DNA from: Streptomyces longispororuber
Lineage (GTDB): Bacteria > Actinomycetota > Actinomycetes > Streptomycetales > Streptomycetaceae
Direction: 5' to 3'
Assembly: GCF_014656095.1 (NCBI RefSeq)
Contig: NZ_BNBT01000077.1
Coordinates: forward strand, 1 to 37,192
DNA: 37,192 nt
Numbering within the stretch: position 1 is the first letter of the stretch; every line of letters starts with the position of its first letter. Made by a program: the position numbers and the translations under genes. Under the pieces are notes generated by a model. It was not told where the DNA came from and did not search any database. It saw nothing but the letters and a program-made list of their open reading frames with translations. Below, in pieces: positions 7,692-14,586 of this stretch.

Positions 7692-7713
7692 ACGTCACCC
7701 TCGTGGGTGACGT
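7692..7713. other. Perfect 9-bp inverted repeat
   Basis: ACGTCACCC-TCGT-GGGTGACGT forms a 9-bp stem with a 4-nt loop in the gap upstream of the broken HTH gene. Terminator, operator or rearrangement endpoint are all possible. Confidence 0.6.
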
Positions 7714-7738
7714 AGGGCCAATTCCCGTAGTGGCTTGG

Positions 7739-7772
7739 TGGGTTGGGTTCAGGACTTAACCGAACCAACCCA
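7739..7772. other. Long hairpin with one bulged base
   Basis: TGGGTTGGGTTC and GAACCAACCCA pair over 11 bp with a single bulged G around an 11-nt loop. It lies 73 bp before the start of the next gene and 26 bp from another hairpin. The role is unknown; two strong hairpins in one 277-bp gap are unusual for a simple promoter. Confidence 0.6.
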
Positions 7773-7844
7773 TGGAAGAAGCTCGGATCCCGGGGCTCGA
7801 GCCCCGGGCCGAACAGCACAGATGCCCCGTCAAGGAAGGCCCTG

Positions 7845-8465
7845 TTGACCCCGCACTCCCTCGCGTTCCACGTGGACGTGATCACGACCGGTACGGTGCT
7901 CGGCGCCAAGCCGACGGACAGCCCCGACCAGGTCACGGCAGTCCTGGGCTCCGACTTCGCGGAGAACTCCTTCGACGACCACAGCATGTGGCGCGACTAC
8001 GGAATGGTCGAGTTCTTCTGGGGCCGGGAATCGCCCGACCACCCGTGGGAGGGCCACCACTTCACCCTGCACGTGCATCGGCTCTCGTACGGGGGCGGTG
8101 GCCTGGTGAACAGGGCGATACGCGAGCGGTACGGCCGCTTCGGCCGCCACCTCCGCTTCGACAAACTGGAGCGGCTGCTGATGCGGCGCGGTGTGCCCAT
8201 GGAGCACGTCCCGGACGCCAACGCCCCGGCCTACACCCTGCACTGGCAGCCCGCTTCCGAGGTGTCCGTCATGGCGTTCCGGGCCCACGCGGACGGGGAA
8301 CGTCGGCGCGGCGGCGAGCGTATCGGTGATGTGTACACCGTCTCTTCGTCGAGGAGTGCCGAGCACGTGGCGTCAGCTCGGTCACGCCCTCCCTTGCGCC
8401 GGTCGACGCAGTGCTCGGCCACTGGCCGATGCCGTCGCCCGCTGTTTCTCATGCGGCTCGGCTGA
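7845..8465 (+). CDS. Conserved hypothetical protein, possibly altered at the C-terminus
   Basis: I do not recognise a named domain. The TTG start at 7845 has AAGGAAGG 5 nt upstream and gives TPHSLAFHVDVITTGTVLG. The protein (206 aa) is soluble, with no TM or signal peptide. Residues 1-160 look like a real folded domain rich in Trp and His (WRDYGMVEFFWGRE, PWEGHHFTLHVHRLSYGG). I have an impression of similar Streptomyces proteins next to toxin-immunity-like loci, but cannot support a function. After GDVYTVSS the composition changes to Ser/Arg-rich sequence that overlaps the stop region of the convergent acetyltransferase gene by 17 bp, which suggests a frameshifted or replaced tail. Upstream in-frame residues lack a ribosome site. 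Confidence 0.6.
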   Translation: MTPHSLAFHVDVITTGTVLGAKPTDSPDQVTAVLGSDFAENSFDDHSMWRDYGMVEFFWGRESPDHPWEGHHFTLHVHRLSYGGGGLVNRAIRERYGRFGRHLRFDKLERLLMRRGVPMEHVPDANAPAYTLHWQPASEVSVMAFRAHADGERRRGGERIGDVYTVSSSRSAEHVASARSRPPLRRSTQCSATGRCRRPLFLMRLG

Positions 8466-9315
8466 TGTCCAGGCGTTCGGACGACGGCTCGTATCCGGCC
8501 GCCCTGTAGGTGGCGACGGCGGCAGCGTTGGAGCTGGGGGTGCTGACGAGTGCGCTCGACGCGCCCAGTTCACGCAGCGCCGCCGCGGCGGCGACGCTGA
8601 TCGCCGTCCCGTAGCCGCGTCCGCGATGGTCGGCGTGCACGCCCACCGGCTCCAGCAGGCCGGGCCTGCCGGGCCCGGCCGACCAGACCGTCGCCGCGGC
8701 CACCGCGTTGTCCTCGTCGTCGTAGCCGATCAGGCAGCGGGCGTCGGCGTAGACCGGCCCGGCCGCGAGGACGTGCCAGACCTCCTCGGTGAACTTCGGG
8801 CTGCCGAACGCCGAGCGGTGCACCGCGGTCCGCACCCCCGCCGTCTCCGGACCGGCCACCTCGATCCGCAGGCCGGAGTCCCGCACCGGCTCGGAGAGGT
8901 CACGGCGCAGCGGCGTCCACGGCTCGTCCTCGTTCCAGCCCGCCGCCAAGAGGACCTCGCGGAGCAGGGCGCCGTCGGGGATCTCGACGCCGACCTTCCC
9001 CGGCGGCAGGACCCCCCGCCCCGGATCATCGAGGTCCGCCAGCAGCCGGCGCGCCAGATCACCGTCCTGTCGCAGGTCCGGCGCGGTTGTCAGGCGCAGC
9101 ACGTCCGGGCCGTCCAGGTATCCGACGGCGATGATCCGTCCGTCCACGCTCCAGGTACGGACGGCTGCCGCCAGCCTCTCCGCGCCGAGCGCCCAGGCCC
9201 AGCCGAGGTCTCCCGGATGGAGTTGCAACGGCGTGCGGTCGTCCTGCCATACGCGGAGGGCCTCCACGACCCCGATCAACCCGTCGACACCAGGCTCGTT
9301 CAGAGCGATCGTCAT
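8449..9315 (-). CDS. GNAT family N-acetyltransferase with two GNAT-like halves
   Basis: Predicted to transfer an acetyl group from acetyl-CoA to an unknown amine. The 288-aa protein looks like two GNAT folds in tandem. The C-terminal half (about 145-288) has the acetyl-CoA motif VGVHADHRGRGYGTAI and the typical NAAAVATYRAAGYEP ending; the N-terminal half lacks the R/QxxGxG/A loop and is probably degenerate, as in mycothiol synthase-like enzymes. The substrate is unknown. The ATG at 9315 has AGG just upstream; a GTG at 9327 is an alternative with no better ribosome site. It overlaps the convergent unknown gene at its 3' end. Confidence 0.8.
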   Translation of the reverse strand: MTIALNEPGVDGLIGVVEALRVWQDDRTPLQLHPGDLGWAWALGAERLAAAVRTWSVDGRIIAVGYLDGPDVLRLTTAPDLRQDGDLARRLLADLDDPGRGVLPPGKVGVEIPDGALLREVLLAAGWNEDEPWTPLRRDLSEPVRDSGLRIEVAGPETAGVRTAVHRSAFGSPKFTEEVWHVLAAGPVYADARCLIGYDDEDNAVAAATVWSAGPGRPGLLEPVGVHADHRGRGYGTAISVAAAAALRELGASSALVSTPSSNAAAVATYRAAGYEPSSERLDISRAA

Positions 9316-9375
9316 GACCTGGATCACACACCATCATGGCGACCGGCCGCACCTGGTTTTACCGCCCGCCTGTGC

Positions 9376-9753
9376 TCAAGCCTCGGGCCGAACGGTGGAG
9401 ACGAAGGCGCTCCAGGCGGTGCCTGAGACGAACAGCCGGGGTCCGGCGGGGCACTTCGAGTCGCGTATGTGGATGCCGGTGAGCTCTTGGTGGGCTACCT
9501 CGACACAACTGGCGCCCTCGGCGTCGCTGTACGTGGACTTGCGCCAGGCCGGGGCTACTTCAACGCAGTTGCCTCCCTCGGAATCGCTGTACGCGGACTT
9601 GCGCCATTTCGCAGCGGCTTCGAGACAGTTGCCGCCCGAGTCATCGCTGTACGTGGACTTACGCCAGTCCCAGGACATCTCGACGCAAGCACCGCCTTCC
9701 GAGTTGCTGTAGGTGGACTCGTGCCACTTCAACTCCGTGCTCTGCACCCGCAT
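9376..9753 (-). CDS. DUF397 protein with four tandem core repeats
   Basis: DUF397 proteins are small acidic proteins paired with XRE/DUF5753 regulators in Streptomyces (Scr1/Scr2-like and whiJ-like loci), where they are thought to modulate the regulator. A usual member has one or two W-x-KSxYS...CVEV units followed by RDSK-P-GP-L...W--F. This 125-aa protein has four units, each exactly 20 residues (10-29, 30-49, 50-69, 70-89), all with W, YS and C-V/L-E, then a normal tail with IHIRDSKCPAGPRLFVSG. It is 38 bp downstream of a second DUF397 gene with a nearly identical tail, so the pair arose by tandem duplication. The ATG at 9753 was chosen because MRVQSTEL-like starts are typical. Confidence 0.85.
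   Translation of the reverse strand: MRVQSTELKWHESTYSNSEGGACVEMSWDWRKSTYSDDSGGNCLEAAAKWRKSAYSDSEGGNCVEVAPAWRKSTYSDAEGASCVEVAHQELTGIHIRDSKCPAGPRLFVSGTAWSAFVSTVRPEA
9487..9726. repeat. 60-bp coding repeat, four units, inside DUF397
   Basis: Four units with exact 60-bp period; the block TCGCTGTACGTGGACTTGCG recurs once per unit with few changes. Two further units lie in the neighbouring DUF397 gene at 9903-10022. Translation gives the 20-residue W...YS...C-V-E motif. Confidence 0.9.
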
Positions 9754-9791
9754 GCCATCCGCTCGACGAATCCGGCGCGGCCGCAAACGGC

Positions 9792-10046
9792 TCAAGCCCC
9801 GGGTAGCACTGCGGAGACGAAAGCGCTCCAGGCGGGCCCGGAGACGAACAGCCGGGGCCCGGCGGGGCACTTCGAGTCGCGTATGTGGATGCCGGTGGGG
9901 TCGTGGTGGGCTACCTCCACGCAGTTGGCGCCCTCGTCGTCGCTGTACGTGGACTTGCGCCAGTCCAAGGCCACCTCGATGCACGAGGCTCCTTCGTCGT
10001 CGCTGTAGCTGGACTTGTACCACTGCAAGTCATCGCTCACAGTCAT
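9792..10046 (-). CDS. DUF397 protein with two core repeats
   Basis: The 84-aa protein has two 20-residue units (W9-28 and W29-48: SSYSDDEGASCIEVA, STYSDDEGANCVEVA) and the tail PTGIHIRDSKCPAGPRLF...W--FVSAV. The ATG lies 17 bp inside the 3' end of the XRE gene, so the two are co-transcribed and probably coupled. DUF397 proteins act with their adjacent XRE/DUF5753 regulator, and in a studied S. coelicolor pair they were interpreted as antitoxin-like. The tail and flanking DNA closely match the downstream DUF397 gene, indicating recent duplication. Confidence 0.9.
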   Translation of the reverse strand: MTVSDDLQWYKSSYSDDEGASCIEVALDWRKSTYSDDEGANCVEVAHHDPTGIHIRDSKCPAGPRLFVSGPAWSAFVSAVLPGA

Positions 10047-10842
10047 TCACCATCCGCTCGATGAAGGAGGCCGACTCGCCCGGGCCGAGGGCCACTGCTC
10101 GGATCATGCTAAGGCGCTCGCCGTGCACACTGACGAGCTTCGGGTCAGAAGACAGTTGGCTGACCTGCTGACCGTCGGAGAGCGCGAAACGCTCGTGGTC
10201 GCTGGTCTCCAGCAACACCATCGGCCCGCTGAGCGCGGCCGGGACAGCGCGCTCGTAGGGCAGCACTTGGATCACCACGTTGTTGCGCTGCCCGCTGTCC
10301 AAGAGGTGGACAAGTTGCTCCTTGTCCACCTGTGGGCCACGCAGAACCGCTTCGTACAACATGAAGCTGCACGCAACCGGTGGCCTTCGCGTCAGGACTT
10401 CCTGCCTCGCCGTGCGCGCAGCGACGCGTTCCTCCACGGTCTCCTCCTCCGGCGGCGGAGTGGAGTTGCCGAACAACGCCCGCATGTACGCCTCCGTCTG
10501 CAACAGCCCGGGGACTAGTGCGACTTCGTACCACCACAAGCTGATGGCCTGCTGCTCGTACAGCATGAAGTCCTGCGCTCGCGCGGGGAACGGCTCTCGC
10601 TTCACGTAGTCCTTGGCCGCGCTCAGCAAGCCGTCCGCGTGGCACAGCTCGTCCGCCGTGTCGAGGGCGCGGGCCGTGGGCATGCGTACTCCCTGCTCCA
10701 TGGCCTTGATGGTGTCGGGGGAGTAGTTCGACGCGGCGCCCAGTTCCTCGCGGGTCACGTTCGCCTTCGTGCGCCAGCGCTTCATCTGGTTGCCGCTGTA
10801 CCGCCAGGTACCGGGCGACGAGGAGTTGTACTGGACCGGCAC
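10030..10842 (-). CDS. XRE family regulator with DUF5753 (Scr1-like)
   Basis: The 270-aa protein has an N-terminal helix-turn-helix at about 20-75 (REELGAASNYSPDTIKAMEQ) and a DUF5753 domain at about 90-265, with the family features VPGLLQTEAYMRALF, RQEVLTRRPP, EAVLR and QVLPY. It is a DNA-binding regulator whose usual partners are DUF397 proteins; two follow at once. I chose GTG 10842, because GGAGG lies 8 nt upstream; an upstream GTG at 10851 abuts that GGAGG and cannot use it. A divergent gene (10921) starts 78 bp away and may share its control region. Confidence 0.9.
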   Translation of the reverse strand: MPVQYNSSSPGTWRYSGNQMKRWRTKANVTREELGAASNYSPDTIKAMEQGVRMPTARALDTADELCHADGLLSAAKDYVKREPFPARAQDFMLYEQQAISLWWYEVALVPGLLQTEAYMRALFGNSTPPPEEETVEERVAARTARQEVLTRRPPVACSFMLYEAVLRGPQVDKEQLVHLLDSGQRNNVVIQVLPYERAVPAALSGPMVLLETSDHERFALSDGQQVSQLSSDPKLVSVHGERLSMIRAVALGPGESASFIERMVNDCER

Positions 10843-10920
10843 AGTGTCCACCTCCGATGGCTACAGCCTTGCGCGTCACCCCGCGGTCACTACCGAGCGT
10901 AGCCCCGGAGGCACCAGGGT

Positions 10921-11373
10921 GTGACCATGACGAACGCAATTCACTGGCCCGAGTGGGTCCCCGTGGTGGGGCATCAACTCCGGCTGTCGGGCGTGCACTT
11001 CGACGCGCTGCGGATTCAGGGCGTACGAGGGGAGCGGGTCGCGGCGCGGCTCATCGAGGAGACGGACGGCGACGCGGGGCCGGTGGTCTGCGAGGCCGTG
11101 GGGTTCCGGTGGATGTACTTCCTCGTGGCGCCGGGCGCGGCCGCGGCGCACGAGTGGCCGCTCGGGGTGCAGCGGTTCGGCGCGGCCCGGCGCCGGACGG
11201 CGGCGTACATCGGGGTGCCGGCGCTGGACGGCGAGACCTGGCCGCTGCGGTGGTACAGCGAGCCCACGCCGACCGCGCCCCACGTGGACGCGGCGCGGCT
11301 GCGGGCGGCGCTGCTCGGAACCGCTACTGAACCGGGCGCAGGCCGAGAGGGCCCGCGATCTCCTCGGCCATGA
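10921..11373 (+). CDS. Small XRE-linked protein, paralogue of the protein at 26577-27044
   Basis: No catalytic motif is visible in this 150-aa soluble protein, and I do not know its function. GGAGG lies 9 nt before the GTG; an ATG at 10927 is an alternative. Its order of motifs (HFDALRI, GPVVCEAVG, YFLVAPGAA, YIGVP, W-x-EPT, AARLRAALL) matches that of the protein at 26577-27044 (RFDAVRV, GPVLRDLRS, YYVLIAPGAA, YLGVP, W-VEPR, ARHLRALL). Both are next to XRE regulators. The overall pattern faintly recalls PrimPol N-terminal domains (V-P-V/L-G...), but acidic catalytic residues are not evident. Its 3' end overlaps the convergent DUF5063 gene by 50 bp. Confidence 0.7.
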   Translation: MTMTNAIHWPEWVPVVGHQLRLSGVHFDALRIQGVRGERVAARLIEETDGDAGPVVCEAVGFRWMYFLVAPGAAAAHEWPLGVQRFGAARRRTAAYIGVPALDGETWPLRWYSEPTPTAPHVDAARLRAALLGTATEPGAGREGPRSPRP

Positions 11374-12046
11374 CGCGGCCGGCGGCCTCTTCCAGGGTCT
11401 CGTCGGTGAGGTCCTGGTCGGTGTCCAGGCCGTCGAGGTCCTCCAGGGGCTGGTTCAGCCGGACGTGGGCGACCAGCGACTGGAGGGCACGCAGGGCGGC
11501 GGACGCCGTGGAGCCCCAGTTGGAGAAGTAGGAGAACTGCCACCACCACAGGGCCTCGGTGGTGCGGCCCTCGCGGTAGTGGGCCAGGCCGTGGCGCAGG
11601 TCCGTGACGACGTCGGCGAGGTCGTCGGAGATGCGGCAGGCGACCGGGGCCTTGCGGGGCTCGTAGGGGTCGAAGACCTCGGAGTAGACGTCGATCGGGT
11701 CGAGCAGGACGGCCAGGCGCTCGCGCAGCTCGTCCACGTCGCCCTCGGGCCCGAGGTCGGGCTCGTAGCGCTCGTCGGGGACGATGTCCTCGTGGGCCCC
11801 GAGACGGCCGCCCGCGAGGAGGAGCTGGGAGACCTCCAGGAGCAGGAAGGGCACCGCCGAGTCCGGCTCGGCGCCCCGCGCGACCTCCGTGACGGCCACG
11901 ATGAAGCTCTCGACCTGGTCGGAGATCTGCACCGCGAAGTCGTCCGGGTCCTGCGACGCGGCGTGCACCAGCGTCTTGGGCTCGGGCCCGGCGCCCCCGG
12001 CGGAGGTCGGCGACGACGTCGGCTTCGGCTCAGGTGACTTAGACAT
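11324..12046 (-). CDS. DUF5063 domain protein downstream of recR
   Basis: The 240-aa protein has a flexible Ser/Pro N-terminus (about 30 residues) and then an all-helical, acidic domain with the family features FLLLEVSQLLLAGGRL, DVYSEVFDPYEPRKAPVA, and ALWWWQFSYFSNWGS. The function is unknown; it is a cytoplasmic protein conserved next to recR in Streptomyces as far as I remember. The ATG overlaps the recR stop by 8 bp, so it is translated from the same mRNA. A role in DNA repair would be a guess from position only. Confidence 0.85.
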   Translation of the reverse strand: MSKSPEPKPTSSPTSAGGAGPEPKTLVHAASQDPDDFAVQISDQVESFIVAVTEVARGAEPDSAVPFLLLEVSQLLLAGGRLGAHEDIVPDERYEPDLGPEGDVDELRERLAVLLDPIDVYSEVFDPYEPRKAPVACRISDDLADVVTDLRHGLAHYREGRTTEALWWWQFSYFSNWGSTASAALRALQSLVAHVRLNQPLEDLDGLDTDQDLTDETLEEAAGRVMAEEIAGPLGLRPVQ

Positions 12047-12638
12047 CTAGGAGTCGTCTCCCCTCGAAAGCGCGGCCCAGGGTGACCTCGTCCGCGTATT
12101 CCAGATCTCCCCCGACAGGGAGTCCGCTGGCCAGGCGGGTGACCTTCAGGCCCATCGGCTTGATCATGCGCGCCAGGTACGTCGCCGTCGCCTCGCCCTC
12201 CAGGTTCGGGTCCGTGGCGAGGATCAGCTCGGTGACCGTGCCGTCGGCGAGGCGCGCCAGCAGCTCCCGTATGCGCAGGTCGTCGGGGCCGACGCCCTCG
12301 ATGGGGCTGATCGCCCCGCCGAGCACGTGGTACCGGCCCCGGAACTCGCGGGTCCGCTCGATCGCCACGACGTCCTTGGGCTCCTCGACCACACAGATGA
12401 CCGAGGGGTCGCGGCGGGCGTCACGGCAGATGTTGCACAGCTCCTCCTGCGCCACGTTGCCGCACGTCGCGCAGAAGCGGACCTTCTCCTTCACCTCCAG
12501 CAGGGCGTGCGCGAGACGGCGCACGTCCGTCGGCTCCGCCTGGAGGATGTGGAAGGCGATCCGCTGCGCGCTCTTGGGACCGACCCCGGGCAGCCTGCCC
12601 AGCTCGTCGATGAGGTCCTGGACCACGCCTTCGTACAA
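12039..12638 (-). CDS. recR: Recombination mediator protein RecR
   Basis: RecR acts with RecF/RecO to load RecA at gaps. The 199-aa product is full length. A helix-hairpin-helix motif lies at 11-30 (DELGRLPGVGPKSAQRIAFH), a C4 zinc finger at Cys56, Cys59, Cys68 and Cys71, a Toprim domain at about 80-175 (VVEEPKDVVAIE, ATDPNLEGEATA), and the C-terminal GLPVGGDLEYADEVTLGRA motif. The TTG start at 12638 has AAAGG 7 nt upstream. It follows ybaB (243-bp gap) and precedes a DUF5063 gene, matching the common bacterial ybaB-recR order. Confidence 0.97.
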   Translation of the reverse strand: MYEGVVQDLIDELGRLPGVGPKSAQRIAFHILQAEPTDVRRLAHALLEVKEKVRFCATCGNVAQEELCNICRDARRDPSVICVVEEPKDVVAIERTREFRGRYHVLGGAISPIEGVGPDDLRIRELLARLADGTVTELILATDPNLEGEATATYLARMIKPMGLKVTRLASGLPVGGDLEYADEVTLGRAFEGRRLLDV

Positions 12639-12826
12639 CGGACTGCCTTTCCGCGGGTTCTCGCCGGGGTCCCGGGCTTCCGGGGGCCGGTGTCCCGGTC
12701 CGCCGGGGTTCCAGTCTCCTGGTGATCCGGTCCGCCGGGGTCAGTGTTCGGGGGTCGGGGGGCTGTGACACGTACCGTAGTTGGCCGTCGGCCGTCTTTG
12801 AAGGTAACGGCCGGGACGGGAGACCC

Positions 12827-12890
12827 GGGACGGCCGGAACGGCGGACGATCAGGACGGGGGACGGCCGGAACGGCGGACGGTCAGAACGG
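12827..12890. repeat. 32-bp direct repeat duplicating the 3' end of ybaB
   Basis: Two copies (12827-12858 and 12859-12890) match at 30 of 32 bases. The second contains the last codons and stop of ybaB; the first is a non-coding duplicate just beyond. GGTCCGCCGGGGT also occurs twice near 12702-12741 in the same gap, which otherwise shows no gene. Confidence 0.75.
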
Positions 12891-13223
12891 CAGGCCGGGG
12901 ATGCCGCCGCCGCCCAGGCCCTGCGCGAGCGGGCCGAGCTTCTGCTGCTGGAGCGCCTGGGCGTTCTCGTTCGCCGCGTGCACGGCGGCCACGACCAGGT
13001 CCGCGAGGGTCTCCGTGTCCTCGGGGTCGACCGCCTTGGGGTCGATCACCAGGGCGCGCAGCTCACCGGAACCGGTGACCGTCGCCTTGACGAGGCCGCC
13101 GCCCGCCTGGCCGTCGACCTCGGTGCGCGCCAGCTCCTCCTGTGCCTTCGCGAGGTCCTGCTGCATCTTCTGGGCCTGCTGGAGCAACTGCTGCATGTTG
13201 GGCTGTCCACCACCGGGGATCAC
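12882..13223 (-). CDS. YbaB/EbfC family nucleoid-associated protein
   Basis: YbaB proteins are small homodimers that bind DNA and help organise the nucleoid. The 113-aa protein has the typical N-terminal coiled segment (MQQLLQQAQKMQQDLAKAQE), a central sheet with GGLVKATVTGSGELRAL and DPKAVDPED, and the C-terminal helix DLVVAAVHAANENAQ, ending in a Gly-rich tail. The GTG at 13223 has AGGAG 6 nt upstream. It is the first gene of the ybaB-recR-DUF5063 unit; dnaX is not adjacent here. The last codons lie in a duplicated 32-bp repeat. Confidence 0.93.
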   Translation of the reverse strand: MIPGGGQPNMQQLLQQAQKMQQDLAKAQEELARTEVDGQAGGGLVKATVTGSGELRALVIDPKAVDPEDTETLADLVVAAVHAANENAQALQQQKLGPLAQGLGGGGIPGLPF

Positions 13224-13477
13224 GATCAGCTCCTGGTGTGTCGGTCGATTGCGTACGACGTGCTTGTGGGCGGGTTGACGCCTGCCACGAGCCTACGTGG
13301 TCGCGGGTGCCCGCGCCCCGGCACTCCCGAGGGCACTCTTTCGGGTGAGAAACGCCGCACTCCTATACCCGATCAACAGACCCTTCCAGGAGGAAAAGCC
13401 GCGAAAACGACCGCATACCCACCCATTGGGCGGTAGGACTGGACGCCGCACAGAGGCACCGTCCATTACGTTGCGTC

Positions 13478-13498
13478 ACTTATGCGGGACTTATGCGG
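13478..13498. promoter_or_regulatory. 11-bp direct repeat before the SLATT gene
   Basis: ACTTATGCGG occurs at 13478 and 13489, one helical turn apart, 19-38 bp before the GTG start. Such spacing suits a regulator binding side by side. The rest of the 293-bp gap (13224-13516) also holds A+T-richer DNA near 13350-13410 that could serve the divergent ybaB promoter. Confidence 0.4.
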
Positions 13499-13516
13499 AA
13501 GCCGAGGGAGTGCCGG

Positions 13517-14302
13517 GTGAGCCACCACCAGCCGGATATGCAGCCTGAGGGGGTGCCCCATGAGGGGCAGGAGGCCGGGGCGGGGGCATCAGGCACACCG
13601 TGTACGGCGGGTGACGGCCCCGGCTGCGAACTGGGCCCGCGGGTGTTCCCCACGGGCGACTGGGGCGATCCCGCCGCCCGCCTCGACGAGCTGTACCGGT
13701 GGGTGGAGCGGGGTGCGCTGGACACCGCGGCGTGGTACTTGCGCGACCGCGTCCGCAAGCGGCGCGCGGCCCGGCTGCTGCGCTGCGGCGCGGCGCTCGG
13801 CGCCCTCGGCGGCGGGACGCTGCCGCTGCTCGACCTCACGGGGGCGGTGACGGGCGGGGCCGCCTGGGGGTTCGTCTCGCTGCTCGCCGGGGTGGCGTGC
13901 GTGGGGTGCGACCGGTACTTCGGGTTCACGTCCGGGTGGATGCGGGACGTGGCCACCGCGCAGGCCGTGCAGCGGCGGCTGCAGGCGCTCCAGTTCGACT
14001 GGGCGTCGGAGAGCGTGCGGGAGGTGCTCGGGCCGACGGAGGGGACCGCCAGTGAGGCGGCGGAGCGGTGCCTGGGGGTGCTGCGGAGGTTCTCCGAGGA
14101 CGTGACGGAGCTGGTGCGGGCGGAGACGGTGGACTGGATGGTGGAGTTCCGTGCGCGGGGCGCTGCGCTGGCCGTGCAGGGGGGTGGGGGCGGGGGCGGG
14201 GGTGCCCCCGGGCGGGAGCCCGGGGGTGTTCCTGGGCGGTTTCCCCTGCCGCCGGGGGCGCGGCCGAACATGCCTCGGCAGCGGCCGCCTGAGCCTCGGT
14301 GA
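13517..14302 (+). CDS. SLATT-type two-TM membrane protein
   Basis: The 261-aa protein has a disordered start, a helical segment at 48-85 (DPAARLDELYRWVERGALDT), TM helices at about 88-108 and 112-131, and a long C-terminal helix (GWMRDVATAQAVQRRLQALQ through VLRRFSEDVTELVRAE), ending in a Gly-rich tail. SLATT domains (SMODS- and SLOG-associating 2TM) are pore-like effectors proposed for nucleotide-signal immunity. Here there is no adjacent SMODS/CD-NTase or SLOG gene, so a defence role is not supported; this form may be a conserved Streptomyces housekeeping version. The GTG at 13517 has GAGGGAG 6 nt upstream; an ATG at 13493 lacks such a site. Confidence 0.75.
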   Translation: MSHHQPDMQPEGVPHEGQEAGAGASGTPCTAGDGPGCELGPRVFPTGDWGDPAARLDELYRWVERGALDTAAWYLRDRVRKRRAARLLRCGAALGALGGGTLPLLDLTGAVTGGAAWGFVSLLAGVACVGCDRYFGFTSGWMRDVATAQAVQRRLQALQFDWASESVREVLGPTEGTASEAAERCLGVLRRFSEDVTELVRAETVDWMVEFRARGAALAVQGGGGGGGGAPGREPGGVPGRFPLPPGARPNMPRQRPPEPR

Positions 14303-14405
14303 GGGCTGTTGCTGCGGCTTGCTCTTGTGCTGCCCCTGTGCCGGGGCGGGCGGCGCCTTGGCGGCCTGGTTGTACGGCTGGGCGGCACCTACGGCTGTGC
14401 CCACC

Positions 14406-14497
14406 CGTCCCGCCCTGCGGGACGTCTGCCCACAGCGGGGGGGGCGTGCCCACAGCGGGGGGGGCGTGCCCACAGCGGGGGGCGTGCCCGCAGCGGG
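14406..14497. repeat. Palindrome plus 20-bp tandem repeat (REP-like Streptomyces element)
   Basis: CGTCCCGC-CCT-GCGGGACG (14406-14424) is a perfect 8-bp stem, followed by four copies of TGCCCACAGCGGGGGGGGCG at 14427, 14447, 14467 and 14485 (last two shorter or altered). GTGCCCACCCGTCCCGCCCT-like palindromes are abundant between Streptomyces genes and probably act as bidirectional terminators; here the gap separates convergent genes. The rest of 14303-14586 is G-rich with no gene. Confidence 0.75.
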
Positions 14498-14586
14498 CGC
14501 CCGCGGCGGGGGCGGGTGGGCGGGGCGGGGGCGGGTGGCGCGTGCCCGCGGCGGGGAGGGAACCGCCGCTGGGGCGGCGGGGGGGG

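Noticed and set aside
7743..7844. Upstream start for the unknown gene at 7845
   Set aside because: It would place the start within a hairpin and lacks a ribosome site; the TTG at 7845 has AAGGAAGG at good spacing.
9487..10022. Regular 60-bp repeats as a possible CRISPR array
   Set aside because: Whole units repeat without unique spacers, and they encode a DUF397 motif in frame.
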